This document shows positions 25,075 through 35,531 of a stretch of 64,000 bases of DNA, piece by piece; position 1 is the stretch's first letter, and the number at the start of each line of letters is the position of its first letter. The stretch spans positions 186,001-250,000 of the forward strand of contig JAWHQI010000716.1 in NCBI GenBank assembly GCA_033032865.1, read 5' to 3'. Both the position numbers and the translations under genes were made by a program. The notes under the pieces are model-generated. The model had not been told where the DNA came from. It worked only from the letters and a program-made list of their open reading frames with translations, and did not search any database. Source of the stretch: Dactylorhiza incarnata (lineage: Eukaryota; Streptophyta; Magnoliopsida; Asparagales; Orchidaceae).

Positions 25075-26184
25075 CTTACCATGTGTTTATAGTGTGCAGG
25101 AACTTCAACTCTCAATCCCCTATGAGTACAAAAAAGAAAGACAACGATCCACTATCGTTACATCGCTCTGTTTGTTATCGCGACGCGCTAATGCTACCGC
25201 TAGTGGTAGCTTCTGCATACATGGAAACATCATCGAGAAAGAAATATCATCGAGAAAGGAATGCCGATGGGACTCAAATATATCAAGTATTTTTGCGGCG
25301 TATTAAGGCTAATGCCCGATGGTAACTTATGGAAGCCCCTCCATATCACTGCTGATTGAGGAGAAAAAGAGGAAGGAGATCTGACGGCTAGGATAGCTAT
25401 AACACTAACTCAGTGCTAGCATTACCGTGTATGGTAGGAGAGGCTGCCAAATTTGGAGCTGGGATGTTGCCTAAGATGACTCAATCCGTGTGCCAGCCTA
25501 TTGCCTAAAATGGCTACCACCCGACGGTAGTACTACTGTTGGGGCTAGGATCCGAGTCTAATTAAAGAGCGGTCCTCCTCCTTTAAGCGAAGCCGATATA
25601 CGAAGAATAGAAAGCTACAACTCCTAAACTTTCGTGATAGCCTCCTCCTTGCAGCCAAGAGAACTCCATCAACGCTCGTGAATGCTTAGAACTTGATGAC
25701 AGATCAATCACGCCTACATCATTGTCAAGTTCAACTTTTGAAGGAGTTTTTGATGTTTAGTCTTTATTGATTGTATCTCTTATTTTTATCGGTAGAAAAA
25801 TTTGCCCGTGTTGGCGACTAGAGGCCTGCGAGGACCAGGGAGAATTCCCCGCATGGGTGTGACGACTAGGTCTTAGGATTAGATCTAGGGGTGCTCAAGG
25901 CTTTTCTAGGGATAGAAAGGCTAGAGCGACATGAGTCCATATCTGGGGATAGATCGACTAAAGCTAACCGGTTCTTAGGGAGAAGAGTTAGTAGAGAAAA
26001 CAAAAAGAGTTTTCATATTATTCGCTTTGATTTCTAGCGTGATAGAAATCTAATTTTGTAATCAATTTTATAAATGATAATCATGTCTTTACTTGTTCAA
26101 TAAAATTGATTTGATTTCTAGCACTTTACATTTGATTTAATCTATTTCTAATAAAATATCAAAAAATTTCCATTAAACCTAAGA
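25075..26184 (+). mobile_element. F: Sirevirus-type LTR, left part (5'-truncated)
   Basis: The segment matches the D and H LTRs: CCATGTGTTTATAGTGTGCA near 25080, the TACCGC-type palindromes, GTTGGCGACTAGAGG-like text at 25812, and CTAGCGTGATAGAAATCTA near 26033. The first 70 bp or so of the LTR are missing. It continues at 28090 after an inserted TIR element. Confidence 0.7.
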
Positions 26185-28089
26185 GTCCGTTCGTTTGGAC
26201 GGAATTGAGATCCTGGAATTGGAATTTATGGTCAAATCTCAATTTTGTCGTTCGTTTGCACGCTTAACGTTGGGATTGAAATTTTATTGAATTCCATGGA
26301 ATTCGATTTAAACTATAGACAATTCTTTCAATCTATATAAGAATTGGATAATTCTGGCCGAGTTGCATTTTATTTCAAGGGGCGTTTATTTTCACCCTGG
26401 GCGTGCGTTTTTCGCTCGGACGCTCATAATTCGCCAGAGTGCACAATTTTTTGCCTGAACGTGCACTTTTTTGCCCGGTCGCGAGCTTTTTGCCCGTGCG
26501 CGTGTTTTTTGTCCGGGCACGTGTTATTCGCCTGGGCAAGTGTTATTCACCTGTGCGCGTGTTTTTCTGTAGGGCACAGACTTTTTGCATGTCACGTATT
26601 TTTAACTGAGAGCATGTTTTTCAACCAGGCGCGCATTTTTCGCTCGACGGGTATTTTTCCCCCGCAGGGCATTTTTCACACGGGCCCTCATTATTCACCC
26701 AGGTGCACACATTTTTGCCTGGGCGAGCACATTTTTGCCCGGGCACGCAAATTTTTCCTGGGCACGTACAATTTCGCCCGGGCGCACTTTTTTGCCCGAG
26801 AGCACAATTTTTTGCCCAGGAGCGCATTTTTCACCCGGGTGTGAGTTTTTTCTGGGCACGCGTTTATCGCTCGTGGTGCGATTTTCACCCGGGCATGAGT
26901 TTTTTTGCCCAGTCGCGCATTTTTTCGCCCAGGCACGCATTTTTTCGCCCGAGCATGCTTTTTCCCAGGGAACACATTTTTTCGCCCGGGCAAACATTTT
27001 TCAAGAAAACACGCTTTTTTGCACGAGTGCGCATTTTTTTGCCCTAACGCACTTTTTTCGCCCGAGAACGCGTTTTTCGCCACAACTCTCATTTTTGGCC
27101 CAGGCGCGCACTTTTTCGTCTGGGCGGGTTTTTTTGAACGGACGCGCAATTTTTTCGCACGGGCGCAATTTTTTCGCTTGAGTGCGTGTTTTTTGCGACA
27201 ATGCTCATTTTTTGCCCGGGCGCGCGTTTTTCGCCAAGGCACGCACTTTTTGCCTAAGCGCCCACTTTTTGGCTGGGCACGCGTTTTCGTCTTACCGCAC
27301 AGTTTTTCATCTAGGAGCGCACTTTTTCTCTCGGGCGCACACTTTTTTGCCCAGACACGTACTTTTTCTCCCGAGTGCATATTTTTCTCTTGGGTGCACA
27401 TTTTTACTTGGACGGACATTTTTTGCTTGGGACGTGTTTTTCATCAGGACGCATGTTTATTTCGTCTAAGGCGCATTAGACACATGGGCACACATTTTTT
27501 TGCCCAAGCGCGTGTTCTTCGCCTAAGAGCGCGTTTTTCACCCTGGGCTCATTTTTTGCCCGGGTGCACTTTTTACGTCCGAGGATGTGTTTTTCGCCAC
27601 AATGCTCATTTTTTGTCTGGGCGAGCGCATTTTGCCCAGGCTCGTGTTTTTAGCATGACGCTCATTTTTCACTCGGGCGCGCACTTTATTCATAAAAGAT
27701 TACTTTCTATATCTTCTTAGTTCTTATTCTCAACATTCTTACATTTATGTCAAACTTATTTTTTATCCACAACCAGTCCTTATATTTATGCATGTAGAAA
27801 TTTAATGCTAGGTTCTTAAACGTGTTAATTAATATCAGTATATGCGATAGAATGTTAGGTTTTTCATAATATATGTGATAGAATGTTAGATTCTTCATAA
27901 TATTTTCCAATTCTTAGATTGAATTTTATTTAACAAACGGACAAAAGAATTGATCAATTCCACAATATTCACTAATATTATTTATTAGGCGAACACCGGA
28001 ATTGGAATTAGACCAATACCAATTCTAAATATTGAATTCCAATATCGAATTCCAATATCAAATTCCAATTCTGTCCAAACAAACAGGAC
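26185..28089 (+). mobile_element. Non-autonomous TIR element with a large minisatellite
   Basis: The ends are imperfect inverted repeats of about 27 bp: GTCCGTTCGTTTGGACGG at 26185 and, on the opposite strand from 28089, GTCCTGTTTGTTTGGACAG. Both continue into AATTG-rich DNA. The element interrupts LTR F. The GTCC-GTTTG-TTTGGA end resembles some plant DNA-transposon ends, but I see no transposase and no clear TSD, so the superfamily is open. Most of the interior is the minisatellite at 26380-27686. Confidence 0.6.
26380..27686 (+). repeat. Minisatellite, about 65 copies of a 19-22 bp unit
   Basis: Each unit joins a GC-rich palindromic half (variants of GCCCGGGCGCGC) to a T-run of 4-7 bases, for example GAGCACATTTTTGCCCGGGC. 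Units vary by substitutions and one- or two-base indels. Because three units are about 60 bases, long but meaningless frames open on both strands (up to 271 codons). No start context, codon bias or known family supports a protein. Confidence 0.9.
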
Positions 28090-28147
28090 CAAAAAGTTTT
28101 TTAAGACCCTTATTCACCCCCCACTAAGGGCGCATACAGATCCAACA
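28090..28147 (+). mobile_element. F: LTR, right end
   Basis: This resumes the Sirevirus-type LTR with the conserved CCCTTATTCACC and CTAAGGGCGCATACAGATCC and ends CCAACA. No primer-binding site follows, so F is a 3' or solo LTR. Confidence 0.75.
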
Positions 28148-28923
28148 ACCACATGCCCCTCACCCAAGTATTTGACCCTTGGCTTCCATCATTGCATTTT
28201 AATGAGATTCTCGATCTCTGATCATTCTTGTCAACTGGTCGCGCTGTTTTGCCGAGCACCACTCTTATAGACGTGACCGACATGCCACTAGGCAAATATC
28301 AAGTGAAATTTGCCACTGCCTATCTCAATATTGAAGCAAGAATCGATCGGCTGACATCTTGCGAGCTAAATTGCTGACTCGCCATGCGGGAGGTGCGAGT
28401 ATCAAGAACGGAAGAGTTCAAACATCGGATGGAGGGTGATAAAGCAAAGTATTATGCCATTAATGAGTTGGAGAGGCGCGCCACTGACATGGAGCATTGC
28501 AGGATCTCCTTCAAGACAATATATGTGGGATCCGGATGATTATGGGCATAACGGGTACCCTTATTAGCATGGAGGACCACATTCACCGGAATGAGGAGTA
28601 CATGGCGAAGGCGAATGAAGAACTTCAAATGGCTTGCGAGCATGGGTGGAGTGGTCGCCATGCTCAAACCTCGCAGTGATGCAGGAACTTGCTAGTGCCC
28701 TGTGCCGCCTGTATTTTCTTTTCAATATTTGTGTGACTTATATTATATAAAATTTATGAACTCTTTTTATCTAATTGCTTGACCTTGATAGTAGTCTATT
28801 TTTTTGCGAGTTGAGTCCTTACGCACTGTTCACCTTGACATTTTTTCTTATCTGGACGATGATTGTGAGTATACACGATTCACATTTTTGCCGCGAGTAT
28901 TTTTATTTGTATCTCAGACTATT
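28148..28923 (+). other. Unidentified relic between F and I
   Basis: Broken plus-strand frames read weakly, for example FKHRMEGDKAKYYAINELER near 28420-28480, which has coiled-coil character. I recognise no family. The segment is probably old element or host DNA into which I inserted. Nothing else is visible. Confidence 0.3.
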
Positions 28924-30239
28924 GATGTGCAATCCGAGCGGTAGGGCAAGTGCACTCACTATCGTTGTCAAGTAATAATAAAACACGGAGTAACTCACGA
29001 GTATTGAATCTCTCACGGAGCACAGAAATGTGGATTCAATGACTTTGAGAGACTTTCGATCGAAGTCTCTTAAGGTCGGATTTAAGGGGGGGGGGTGAGT
29101 TTCACTTAGTATAATGCATGAAAATAAAATTAACACTAATGCGAGTCGCAAGTACCGCTTAACACCTCAGCGGGTCGCCGAATTCCACATCACTTTTCCG
29201 CGGGTCGCCATCCTCCGCTTCACAACAACGCTTGTGCCTAAACTAGGCAACGAAGCCACCACTTTCATCTTCACAACAACAACAATCACAAAATAAGTGG
29301 AAGTAACAAAAACAAGCAACTAGGCCGTCTTGGCTACTCCAATGAAATGGAAAACAACAAATATTGAAAATAATAGTAGTTTAAGCACAAAACCATTCCA
29401 CCATCATCAAATATTAGAAGAGAAATTACAACCACTTGACCTAGATTGTAGGAGAGGAATAGAGAGATACACACAGTGCATGAGGCTATTCTGTAGAGGC
29501 AAGGTAGACTCCAGATAGCGACTCCGTGAATGTCTCGCTTATTGGCTACCTTTTAGGGTGTAAGAACTCATGTCACAAGCTCCCAATGGACTGGTCTTCT
29601 CAATGGTCCGCACCGTCCAAGTCTTCTTGTCTCGCTCCCTAGCTTGCGGCGAGATAATGACTTCTTCTTCTTCTTCCTTGAGCTTCCGGATGACGGGGAA
29701 AGCCTTGGGGATAAACCCTAGCTCTTGAAAACCTAAAACAACAAAAAAATGGTAAAATATGGCGGAAAATCGCGGATCTCGGTTGAAAAGATGAGGTGTA
29801 CTATTTATAAGCAGAGCATAAATTTTGCCAGCACATGAGCATGAGTACGACGAGTAGCCGTGCGCGAAGGAAAAGGCCACTGCTCATGCGAGAAGGAACC
29901 TGGGCTGGCAGAAAAAACTGAGGTTTAGCGGGGTGGAGGAGTTTTAGCCTCGCACAACCAGTGGTCGTGATATTATACTCGTACGTACACTCATGCATTT
30001 TCGAGGGGGCTCACAGGTTAATATTTGCAAATAGCCATGCACGATCAGTGGTCGTGCGCCGAGGTGCCACTACACGTGCGTGAAGGAAAGATCACATGTA
30101 GTGGAGAAATCAAGCCGATCGAGGGGGTCAAGTCGATACATGTAAAAAATGCTCACGACAAGTAGTCAAGTGCAGAGGGGGCCACTGCTAGTGCGTGAAG
30201 AAGAACGCACAAGTATTGACCTTCTCCTTGAAAAAATCC
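28924..30239 (-). mobile_element. I: gypsy LTR, distal part, minus strand
   Basis: On the minus strand this is the rest of the LTR that starts at 56790. It has a TATA box encoded at 29819-29812 (TATAAATA) and ends GATTGCACATCA at 28924. It carries several palindromes of the type GCACGATCAGTGGTCGTGC (30039-30057). No PBS follows, so it is a 3' LTR. Element A split it at 30239/56485. Confidence 0.65.
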
Positions 30240-31443
30240 TGTTGAAAATGTTGAAGTGGGAGTTTTTGTGAAGTTGGCGGTCTGGAGGGAGACCGCGCGG
30301 TTTGGTCTAACCGCACGGTCTTGCGGTCTTCTCTGGCGGTTTGACCTTTTTTTTCTAGCCGCAAGCTACTCGATGTGATCGCCATTCTTCTGTCCAAGGG
30401 TGCTGAGGTGAGGCCGCGCAGTCTGGTTGTCTGATCGCGTGGCGGAGCAGGTTTCTACCTGGTAAGGAAGGCGCGCGGTCTGGTGCTTGTGACCGCGTGG
30501 TGCGGGCAGCCGGCCTGGAGGCTGTCTGGGTTCTTTGCGGTGCGTGTGGACTAAGGTTGTCTTAGTCGCGCGGTCTTTGGGTTGTGTTCGCATGGCTGGT
30601 CCTTCAGCGATTAGCTGGCATATGCGGTCACATGTGTTTGATCGACTTGGCGGGCTGTGCCCTAGTCGGTCTGGTGTGTTCGTGATCTCTGGAGGAGGTC
30701 GGGTGTCGAACACAGGTGGTGAGCGACATGACCAGGCGAATTGTCATATTCGCGCGGGTTCTGTTGAAGTCAGCGAGCTCACTTAGCAGGAGGATCTTTT
30801 GCTAGTCGCGCGGGTTGACCAGTCTGGTCACGCGATCAAGGGGTGGTGATCCTATCTCATAGGGTGGTGACTGGATCAGGTCGCCTGCCTATAAATAGAA
30901 GCCACTGTAGTAGCAAATATATAGCACCAAGTGTAAGCTGAGCTCGCGACCTGTTCTTGCGGTCTGTTTTTGTAACCGACCGGCTAGCTGTTCGAACTTA
31001 TTTTGTGTAGCTTCTGCGGATTGTGCGGGTAGCAGCGGTCACCTCCTCTTCTGAAGGTGTTCGGGCGGTCTCGCGGCTTGCAGTGCGGGTTGCTGGAGTT
31101 CGGGAGGATTAGTTGAGTTCGGGAGTTCTCGTGGTTCTCAGTTGGTGTTGTTGAAGGCGCAGGCAGGCAGTTCGGGCGATCTGGTTTTCTAGCCGGGCGG
31201 ACTGTCAAGTCGGGCGGTTAGGCGGTCTCAAGTTGGCAGACCGCTGGTTTTCTCTTCTGCTGCTTTTCTCCTCTGTTTTTTCTGTACTGGGGAAATAATG
31301 TCTCGCCATGTATACCTCGCCCTGTAATGAAGAATTTTGCTTATCAATAAAGATTGTGTTTGCTTCATGTGCTTATGGTTGTTTGGCTTGAACTCTTAGT
31401 TATACAATTTCTGCTCACTCTTAGATCTACGAAAAATTTCACA
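30240..31443 (+). mobile_element. A: 5' LTR (1204 bp)
   Basis: The LTR runs from TGTTGAAAATGTTGAAGTGG to AATTTCACA. It matches 55290-56484 with a few percent divergence. TATA box at 30890-30897 (TATAAATA). It is rich in GCGGTCT/AGACCGC motifs, as in A'. The left flank aatcc against right flank gatcc fits a 5-bp TSD with one change. Confidence 0.92.
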
Positions 31444-31455
31444 TGGTATCAGAGC
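31444..31455 (+). promoter_or_regulatory. A: primer-binding site (initiator tRNA-Met)
   Basis: TGGTATCAGAGC follows the LTR directly and pairs with the 3' end of initiator tRNA-Met. Confidence 0.95.
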
Positions 31456-31530
31456 TAGGTTGGAGTGGATAGAGCAGTGAATAACTAAAAGTTGCCAATG
31501 CCTTTGTGTAGAAGGAACCAGTGGTAGAGC

Positions 31531-31606
31531 CATGGAAGCAAGGGGTCTTGGAACTGAGATGCTTACATCGACTAACTTTAAGAAGTGGAAGTCGTGTATG
31601 CAAAGC
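31531..31606 (+). pseudogene. gag-pol: A: start of gag-pol, first fragment
   Basis: ATG 31531 opens MEARGLGTEM and runs 25 codons until element B inserts after MQS (TSD aaagc, 31602-31606). The frame resumes at 43401 without a shift if B is ignored. The start is supported by the matching start of A' (12228). Confidence 0.88.
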
Positions 31607-31936
31607 TGTTGGGAATTGTTTTCACAATTACCTTGATTTGTGAGAAGTCACCATTAAACTAAGATTGAATTACCTTTGTATTTGATATACTTTTCCAAGT
31701 ATGGTTTTGCAGATGACCATTGCTAAGTGTAAATCAATGTCAGGTCACAATGAGTCTGCAAACACAGTTTCATAGAATGTAATTCCTCATTCTATGAAAT
31801 ATGGTGATGACTCATATGTGATCTCTCTATTGAGATACACTTCATTTTCAAGACTATTGAAGACCTTGGAGTGCAGCTGCAGCAAGTGGTCAAGAAAAGA
31901 AAAGGAGAAAAAGAAGATAATTTTTCTAAAGGGATG

Positions 31937-32297
31937 TCTCGAGAGATCGAGCTTGTCTCGAGAAGTCAAGGCTTGTCTCGAGATACAGCCTCTGCTCTTT
32001 CCGGAAACTATATCTGGATGTCTCGAGAGATCAACCATGTCTCGAGAACTACTGGACCGAGAGATTTCCTTTGTCTCGAGAGATCCTGCTTTACTCGAGT
32101 CTGCAATCTTTTGATCTCTTTATCTCAGTTCTCGAGAGTTAGATTTCTGATGTCTCGAGATATTTGGTAGGTCTCGAGAGCTATTCCTTATGTCTCGAGA
32201 GATCCATCTTTTCCCGAGACATTGGTCTTATGATTACTTCTTCCTCTGTTCTCGAGAGATACTCTTCATGTCTCGAGAAGTCCCATTTGTCTCGAGA
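31937..32297 (+). repeat. B: array of TCTCGAGA palindromes in U3
   Basis: Fourteen CTCGAG cores lie in 361 bp, most as the perfect 8-bp palindrome TCTCGAGA preceded by TG. Spacing is irregular (14-57 bp). The array lies just upstream of the TATA box. The 3' LTR copy is at 42214-42554. Sirevirus LTRs are known to carry repeated palindromic motifs upstream of TATA; this is the version in B. Confidence 0.92.
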
Positions 32298-32757
32298 CAT
32301 CTGTCTAAATCTTAATTTTCTCTATTCTCTGTTCTTGACGACCCGTGTTCGCTCATTTCCGATCCTAACGGCTTTCTTGAGAGCATTTAAGGCTGGTTTA
32401 TACCTTAATTGCCTTTCACTATATATAGGATTAGTTTTGGGGTTTCAAAGACAAGTTCTCTAATCATTCAAGCCCTAATTCTTTTTCCCGATCTAGAAGA
32501 ACGAGAAAAGCGCCGCCTCGCCGTCGCCTACGTTTGGAGATTGATCTTCTCATAGGAGTTGTCGATTTCATTCAGGGAAGATTCGATTGATCCAAGGTCT
32601 GATACTACAACCTCTATTGGATCGTTTCGGATTGCAAAGGTCAGATTTGAAGGATCTTAGTTCTTCCTCACCGTTCCCTAAAGCCATTCAAGAAGAAGGA
32701 AGAATACACCTCTATCTTTCAGATCTGGTATTGTTTTGTTCAAAACTTTTATCATCC

Positions 32758-32896
32758 TTGTAGGAGAGATTGTTCTCCGAGTTGTAGGAGTTGTTCTCCG
32801 AGTTGTAGGAGAGGTTGTTCTCTGAGGTGTAGGAGTTGTTATCTCCGAGTTGTAAGAGAAGTTTTTCTCTGAGTTTGTAGGAGTTTTGACTCCGAG
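32758..32896 (+). repeat. B: six tandem 21-24 bp repeats in the LTR leader
   Basis: Units resemble TTGTAGGAGTTGTTCTCCGAG; several pair GGAGA with TCTCC. They lie downstream of the TATA box, so they would be in the RNA leader. The 3' LTR copy is at 43015-43153. Confidence 0.88.
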
Positions 32897-33140
32897 ACAG
32901 TAGGATCGTTCTTGATCTGAGTTTCAGAAAGTAGTCAAGTCTAGCTGTGGTGCTAGATTGGCGAGGCCGGCAGTGGAGTACCCAAGTACGGGGAACCACT
33001 ATAAATTCCTGTGTTATCTGTGGCTGTAATTTCTTTTTTGTGCTGTGCTTTACGTTTAATATTTTAATTCCGCAAAAGACGTAGAGATCACCTATTCACC
33101 CCCCTCTAGGTGATTTAGGTAGGCAACTAGATACTTCAAT

Positions 33141-33151
33141 TGGTATCAGAG
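33141..33151 (+). promoter_or_regulatory. B: primer-binding site (initiator tRNA-Met)
   Basis: TGGTATCAGAG stands two bases after the LTR end and pairs with the 3' end of initiator tRNA-Met. Confidence 0.95.
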
Positions 33152-33215
33152 GGTCGCTGTTCGTTGCTAGGTTAACACCTTGAACAGGATCCATTCTTCT
33201 AGTTGCTAGCAAGCC

Positions 33216-35531
33216 ATGGATAGAGTCAAGGAATCCTCTCTGAAATTGCCCATCTGCACCAAGGCCAACTTTCCTATGTGGAAGGAAAGGGTCCGTTTTT
33301 ATATGGAAGCTGCAGATCCCAGAATCTTCCAAGTCGTGGAAGAAGGACCGCATGTGCCTATGACTGCTTCGTCAACAAATCCTACTGTTCAGATACCTAA
33401 GAAAATGATGGATTTGAATAAGGATGAGATAGCTCTTGTCGCTCTTGACAAGAAGGCTAAGAACATAATTGCTAGTGCAGTGGACGATTCCATGTTGCAA
33501 AACTTAATCCACTGCAAATCAGCCAAAGAGATGTGGACATCCTTAATTGTTCTAATGGAAGGTACTGACGAGGTAAGAGAAGATAGACGGTCTCTACTTA
33601 ATCAAGAGTACGAGGCGTTCAAGCAGAATAAGAAGGAGTGCATTGCTGATGCGTACGAAAGATTCTTCAAGATAGTCAATGGTTTGAGGAACTACGACAG
33701 GGAGTTCACAAACGGTGAACTAAATGACAAATTCTTGCGTTCCCTAACGAAAGACTGGGATAGCAAAATTGTTGCCATAAGAGAGTTTGGAAAACTGCCA
33801 AGTCTAGAACCTCAAAATCTATTCGGGAAGCTGTTGTCTCATGAATTACAAATGAACATCCGAAAGTCTGAAGAGGATGTAAATCGAGCCTCAAGCAAAG
33901 AAAGAACCTTAGCTTTGAAGGCAGAGAACTCAAAGAAGAGCAAAGCAGTGATACCGATCAGAGAAAAGGAATCTGATATTGAAGAAGAATATGAAGCCAG
34001 CTCCTCCTGTTCCGAACTGTCTGATGGGGAGTTCTCTTTAATTTCCCGACAATTTAAGAAACTGCTGAACAAACGAAGGCACATGAACAACAAGCCGTCT
34101 TCCTCGGATCATAAACATTCTCGTCGTGATGGCGACTATCACAGGAAGGGCTCAAGTAATAATGGAAGGTATAAATCCAAACAGAACAAACATATTTCTT
34201 CTGACATTATTTGCTACTGTTGTAATAAGCCAGGGCACATGATTGCTGAGTGTCCCTACAAAAAGAAAGAAGGTGGAAGAAAAGAAGACAAGAAATCCAC
34301 TCATGGAAAGAAGAAATCAGATAGAAGCTTTGTCGCTAAGAAAGCCAAAACTCTGAGCGACAGTGACTCCGATGAGTCGAGCGATGAAGAAGAAGCTTAC
34401 TTCGGTCTGATGGCTATGTCTGATGATGAAGAAGCACCCCCGTTCACCGGAAAGGTAAATGATCACACTATTCTATCTGATTCTGATAATGCTTCGGCTG
34501 AACAACAGGATAACTCCTTAGACGATGAATCTGAGCTCGTGTCTCAATATAACAAAATGCTCCAAAGTTTTGACAAGTGCCGAAAGGTTGTCAAAACTCA
34601 GGGTAAGGAGATCATGGCTCTCAAGGAGATGGAATCTAACTTGAGAAAAGAAGTTGAAGAACTTTCTTCTCTCAAAGAGGAAGTCCAATCCTTGAAAGAC
34701 AAGATCAAAAGCTCGGAAGAGACTCTTGCCCTGAGAGATCATTCGATAAATGTATTGGAGGAACAGCTTGCGGCTGAGAAGAAGCTGGTTGAAGCATTCT
34801 CTCAACCTAAAACTGTTCTGCCAATTATTGGTACTTTTACCACTAAGGCAAAAGGAAGCGGTATAGGGCATGAAGCTAGTACTAGCAATTCTTCAAAAAA
34901 TACAATTGCTAAGAAAAATGGTTTTGTTGCTAAGAAAGCTACCGCCAAAGAAAAAGGGAAAGCTCATCAAGAGCCTGTAGCATTCAAGAGAGTCATATTC
35001 CCTACGAATGCTTATGATATGGAGAGTTCCTATGGTCATTTCACACGACCAATTCCTTTTTCACCTGTGAATGATCATAAGGAATGGGCTCCTCCCCGAA
35101 ACTTTGGTGATAGTGCTTTTCAAGGACCCTATCAAGAGATTAATCGGAAAGGGTACGGTCCATTTGTTCATGGCCCGAGTGCTAAGAAAGCACCAAAAGT
35201 GAAGGCTGTTGCACCAAAGCCAAAGAAGACAGTACCACCTTGTGTGTGCTGCCCTCATGAGGCATCCTCATCTAGAAGGGCTGCTCCTGCAAGAGCTAAC
35301 GCTCAAAAAGTAAAGCAGGAAAGTGTAAAAAGAAGGTACAACAGATTCAACTGTTGGTGCTGCGGCAGGATTGGTCACTTTGCCGTTGATTGTTGGTTTA
35401 ATACAACGTATACTGGGAGACCACAAGTGAACGTTGCAAGACCGACCACTCGCAATGTTAACATTTATCGTGGTGCTCAACTGACAAGGGACCAAGGACC
35501 CAAATATGTTTGGGCTCCTAAGGCAAAATAA
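33216..35531 (+). CDS. gag: B: Sirevirus Gag, 771 aa, intact
   Basis: Gag is the capsid/nucleocapsid protein of the cytoplasmic virus-like particle. The ATG at 33216, in good context (GCCATGG) and 65 bases after the PBS, is the first usable start. A UBN2-type gag domain covers roughly residues 10-230 ([13 protein letters not shown] and [15 protein letters not shown]). A zinc knuckle [14 protein letters not shown] has C333, C336, H341 and C346. An acidic serine-rich stretch and a coiled coil (about 470-525) follow. A second knuckle, [14 protein letters not shown], has C713, C716, H721 and C726. The length is large, as in Sireviruses. It ends YVWAPKAK and stop at 35529; the pol frame is +1 relative to gag and overlaps it by 26 bases. 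Apparently functional. Confidence 0.95.
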   Translation: MDRVKESSLKLPICTKANFPMWKERVRFYMEAADPRIFQVVEEGPHVPMTASSTNPTVQIPKKMMDLNKDEIALVALDKKAKNIIASAVDDSMLQNLIHCKSAKEMWTSLIVLMEGTDEVREDRRSLLNQEYEAFKQNKKECIADAYERFFKIVNGLRNYDREFTNGELNDKFLRSLTKDWDSKIVAIREFGKLPSLEPQNLFGKLLSHELQMNIRKSEEDVNRASSKERTLALKAENSKKSKAVIPIREKESDIEEEYEASSSCSELSDGEFSLISRQFKKLLNKRRHMNNKPSSSDHKHSRRDGDYHRKGSSNNGRYKSKQNKHISSDIICYCCNKPGHMIAECPYKKKEGGRKEDKKSTHGKKKSDRSFVAKKAKTLSDSDSDESSDEEEAYFGLMAMSDDEEAPPFTGKVNDHTILSDSDNASAEQQDNSLDDESELVSQYNKMLQSFDKCRKVVKTQGKEIMALKEMESNLRKEVEELSSLKEEVQSLKDKIKSSEETLALRDHSINVLEEQLAAEKKLVEAFSQPKTVLPIIGTFTTKAKGSGIGHEASTSNSSKNTIAKKNGFVAKKATAKEKGKAHQEPVAFKRVIFPTNAYDMESSYGHFTRPIPFSPVNDHKEWAPPRNFGDSAFQGPYQEINRKGYGPFVHGPSAKKAPKVKAVAPKPKKTVPPCVCCPHEASSSRRAAPARANAQKVKQESVKRRYNRFNCWCCGRIGHFAVDCWFNTTYTGRPQVNVARPTTRNVNIYRGAQLTRDQGPKYVWAPKAK

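Larger units (their letters stand above)
31607..33138 (+). mobile_element. B: Sirevirus 5' LTR (1532 bp)
   Basis: The LTR runs from TGTTGGGAATTG to TAGATACTTCA. The 3' LTR (41884-43395) differs by about 13 substitutions by eye and lacks one 20-bp motif unit (31964-31983). It contains an array of TCTCGAGA palindromes (31937-32297), then a TATA box (CTATATATAGG near 32419), then a U5 array of 21-24 bp repeats. Flanked by TSD aaagc (31602-31606 and 43396-43400). Confidence 0.95.

Noticed and set aside
26344..27720. Long open frames on both strands (up to 271 codons) with repeated FFARA and SPG-like words
   Set aside because: They come from a 20-bp tandem repeat whose triple unit is 60 bases; both strands are equally open and there is no start context or known family.
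29539..29880. 113-codon minus-strand frame as a host gene
   Set aside because: It lies downstream of the TATA box inside LTR I and shows no family; it is more likely LTR leader.
30366..30786. Frames of 83-115 codons in the A LTRs on both strands
   Set aside because: These are fortuitous frames in GC-rich GCGGTCT repeats; the same frames in the other LTR are differently broken.
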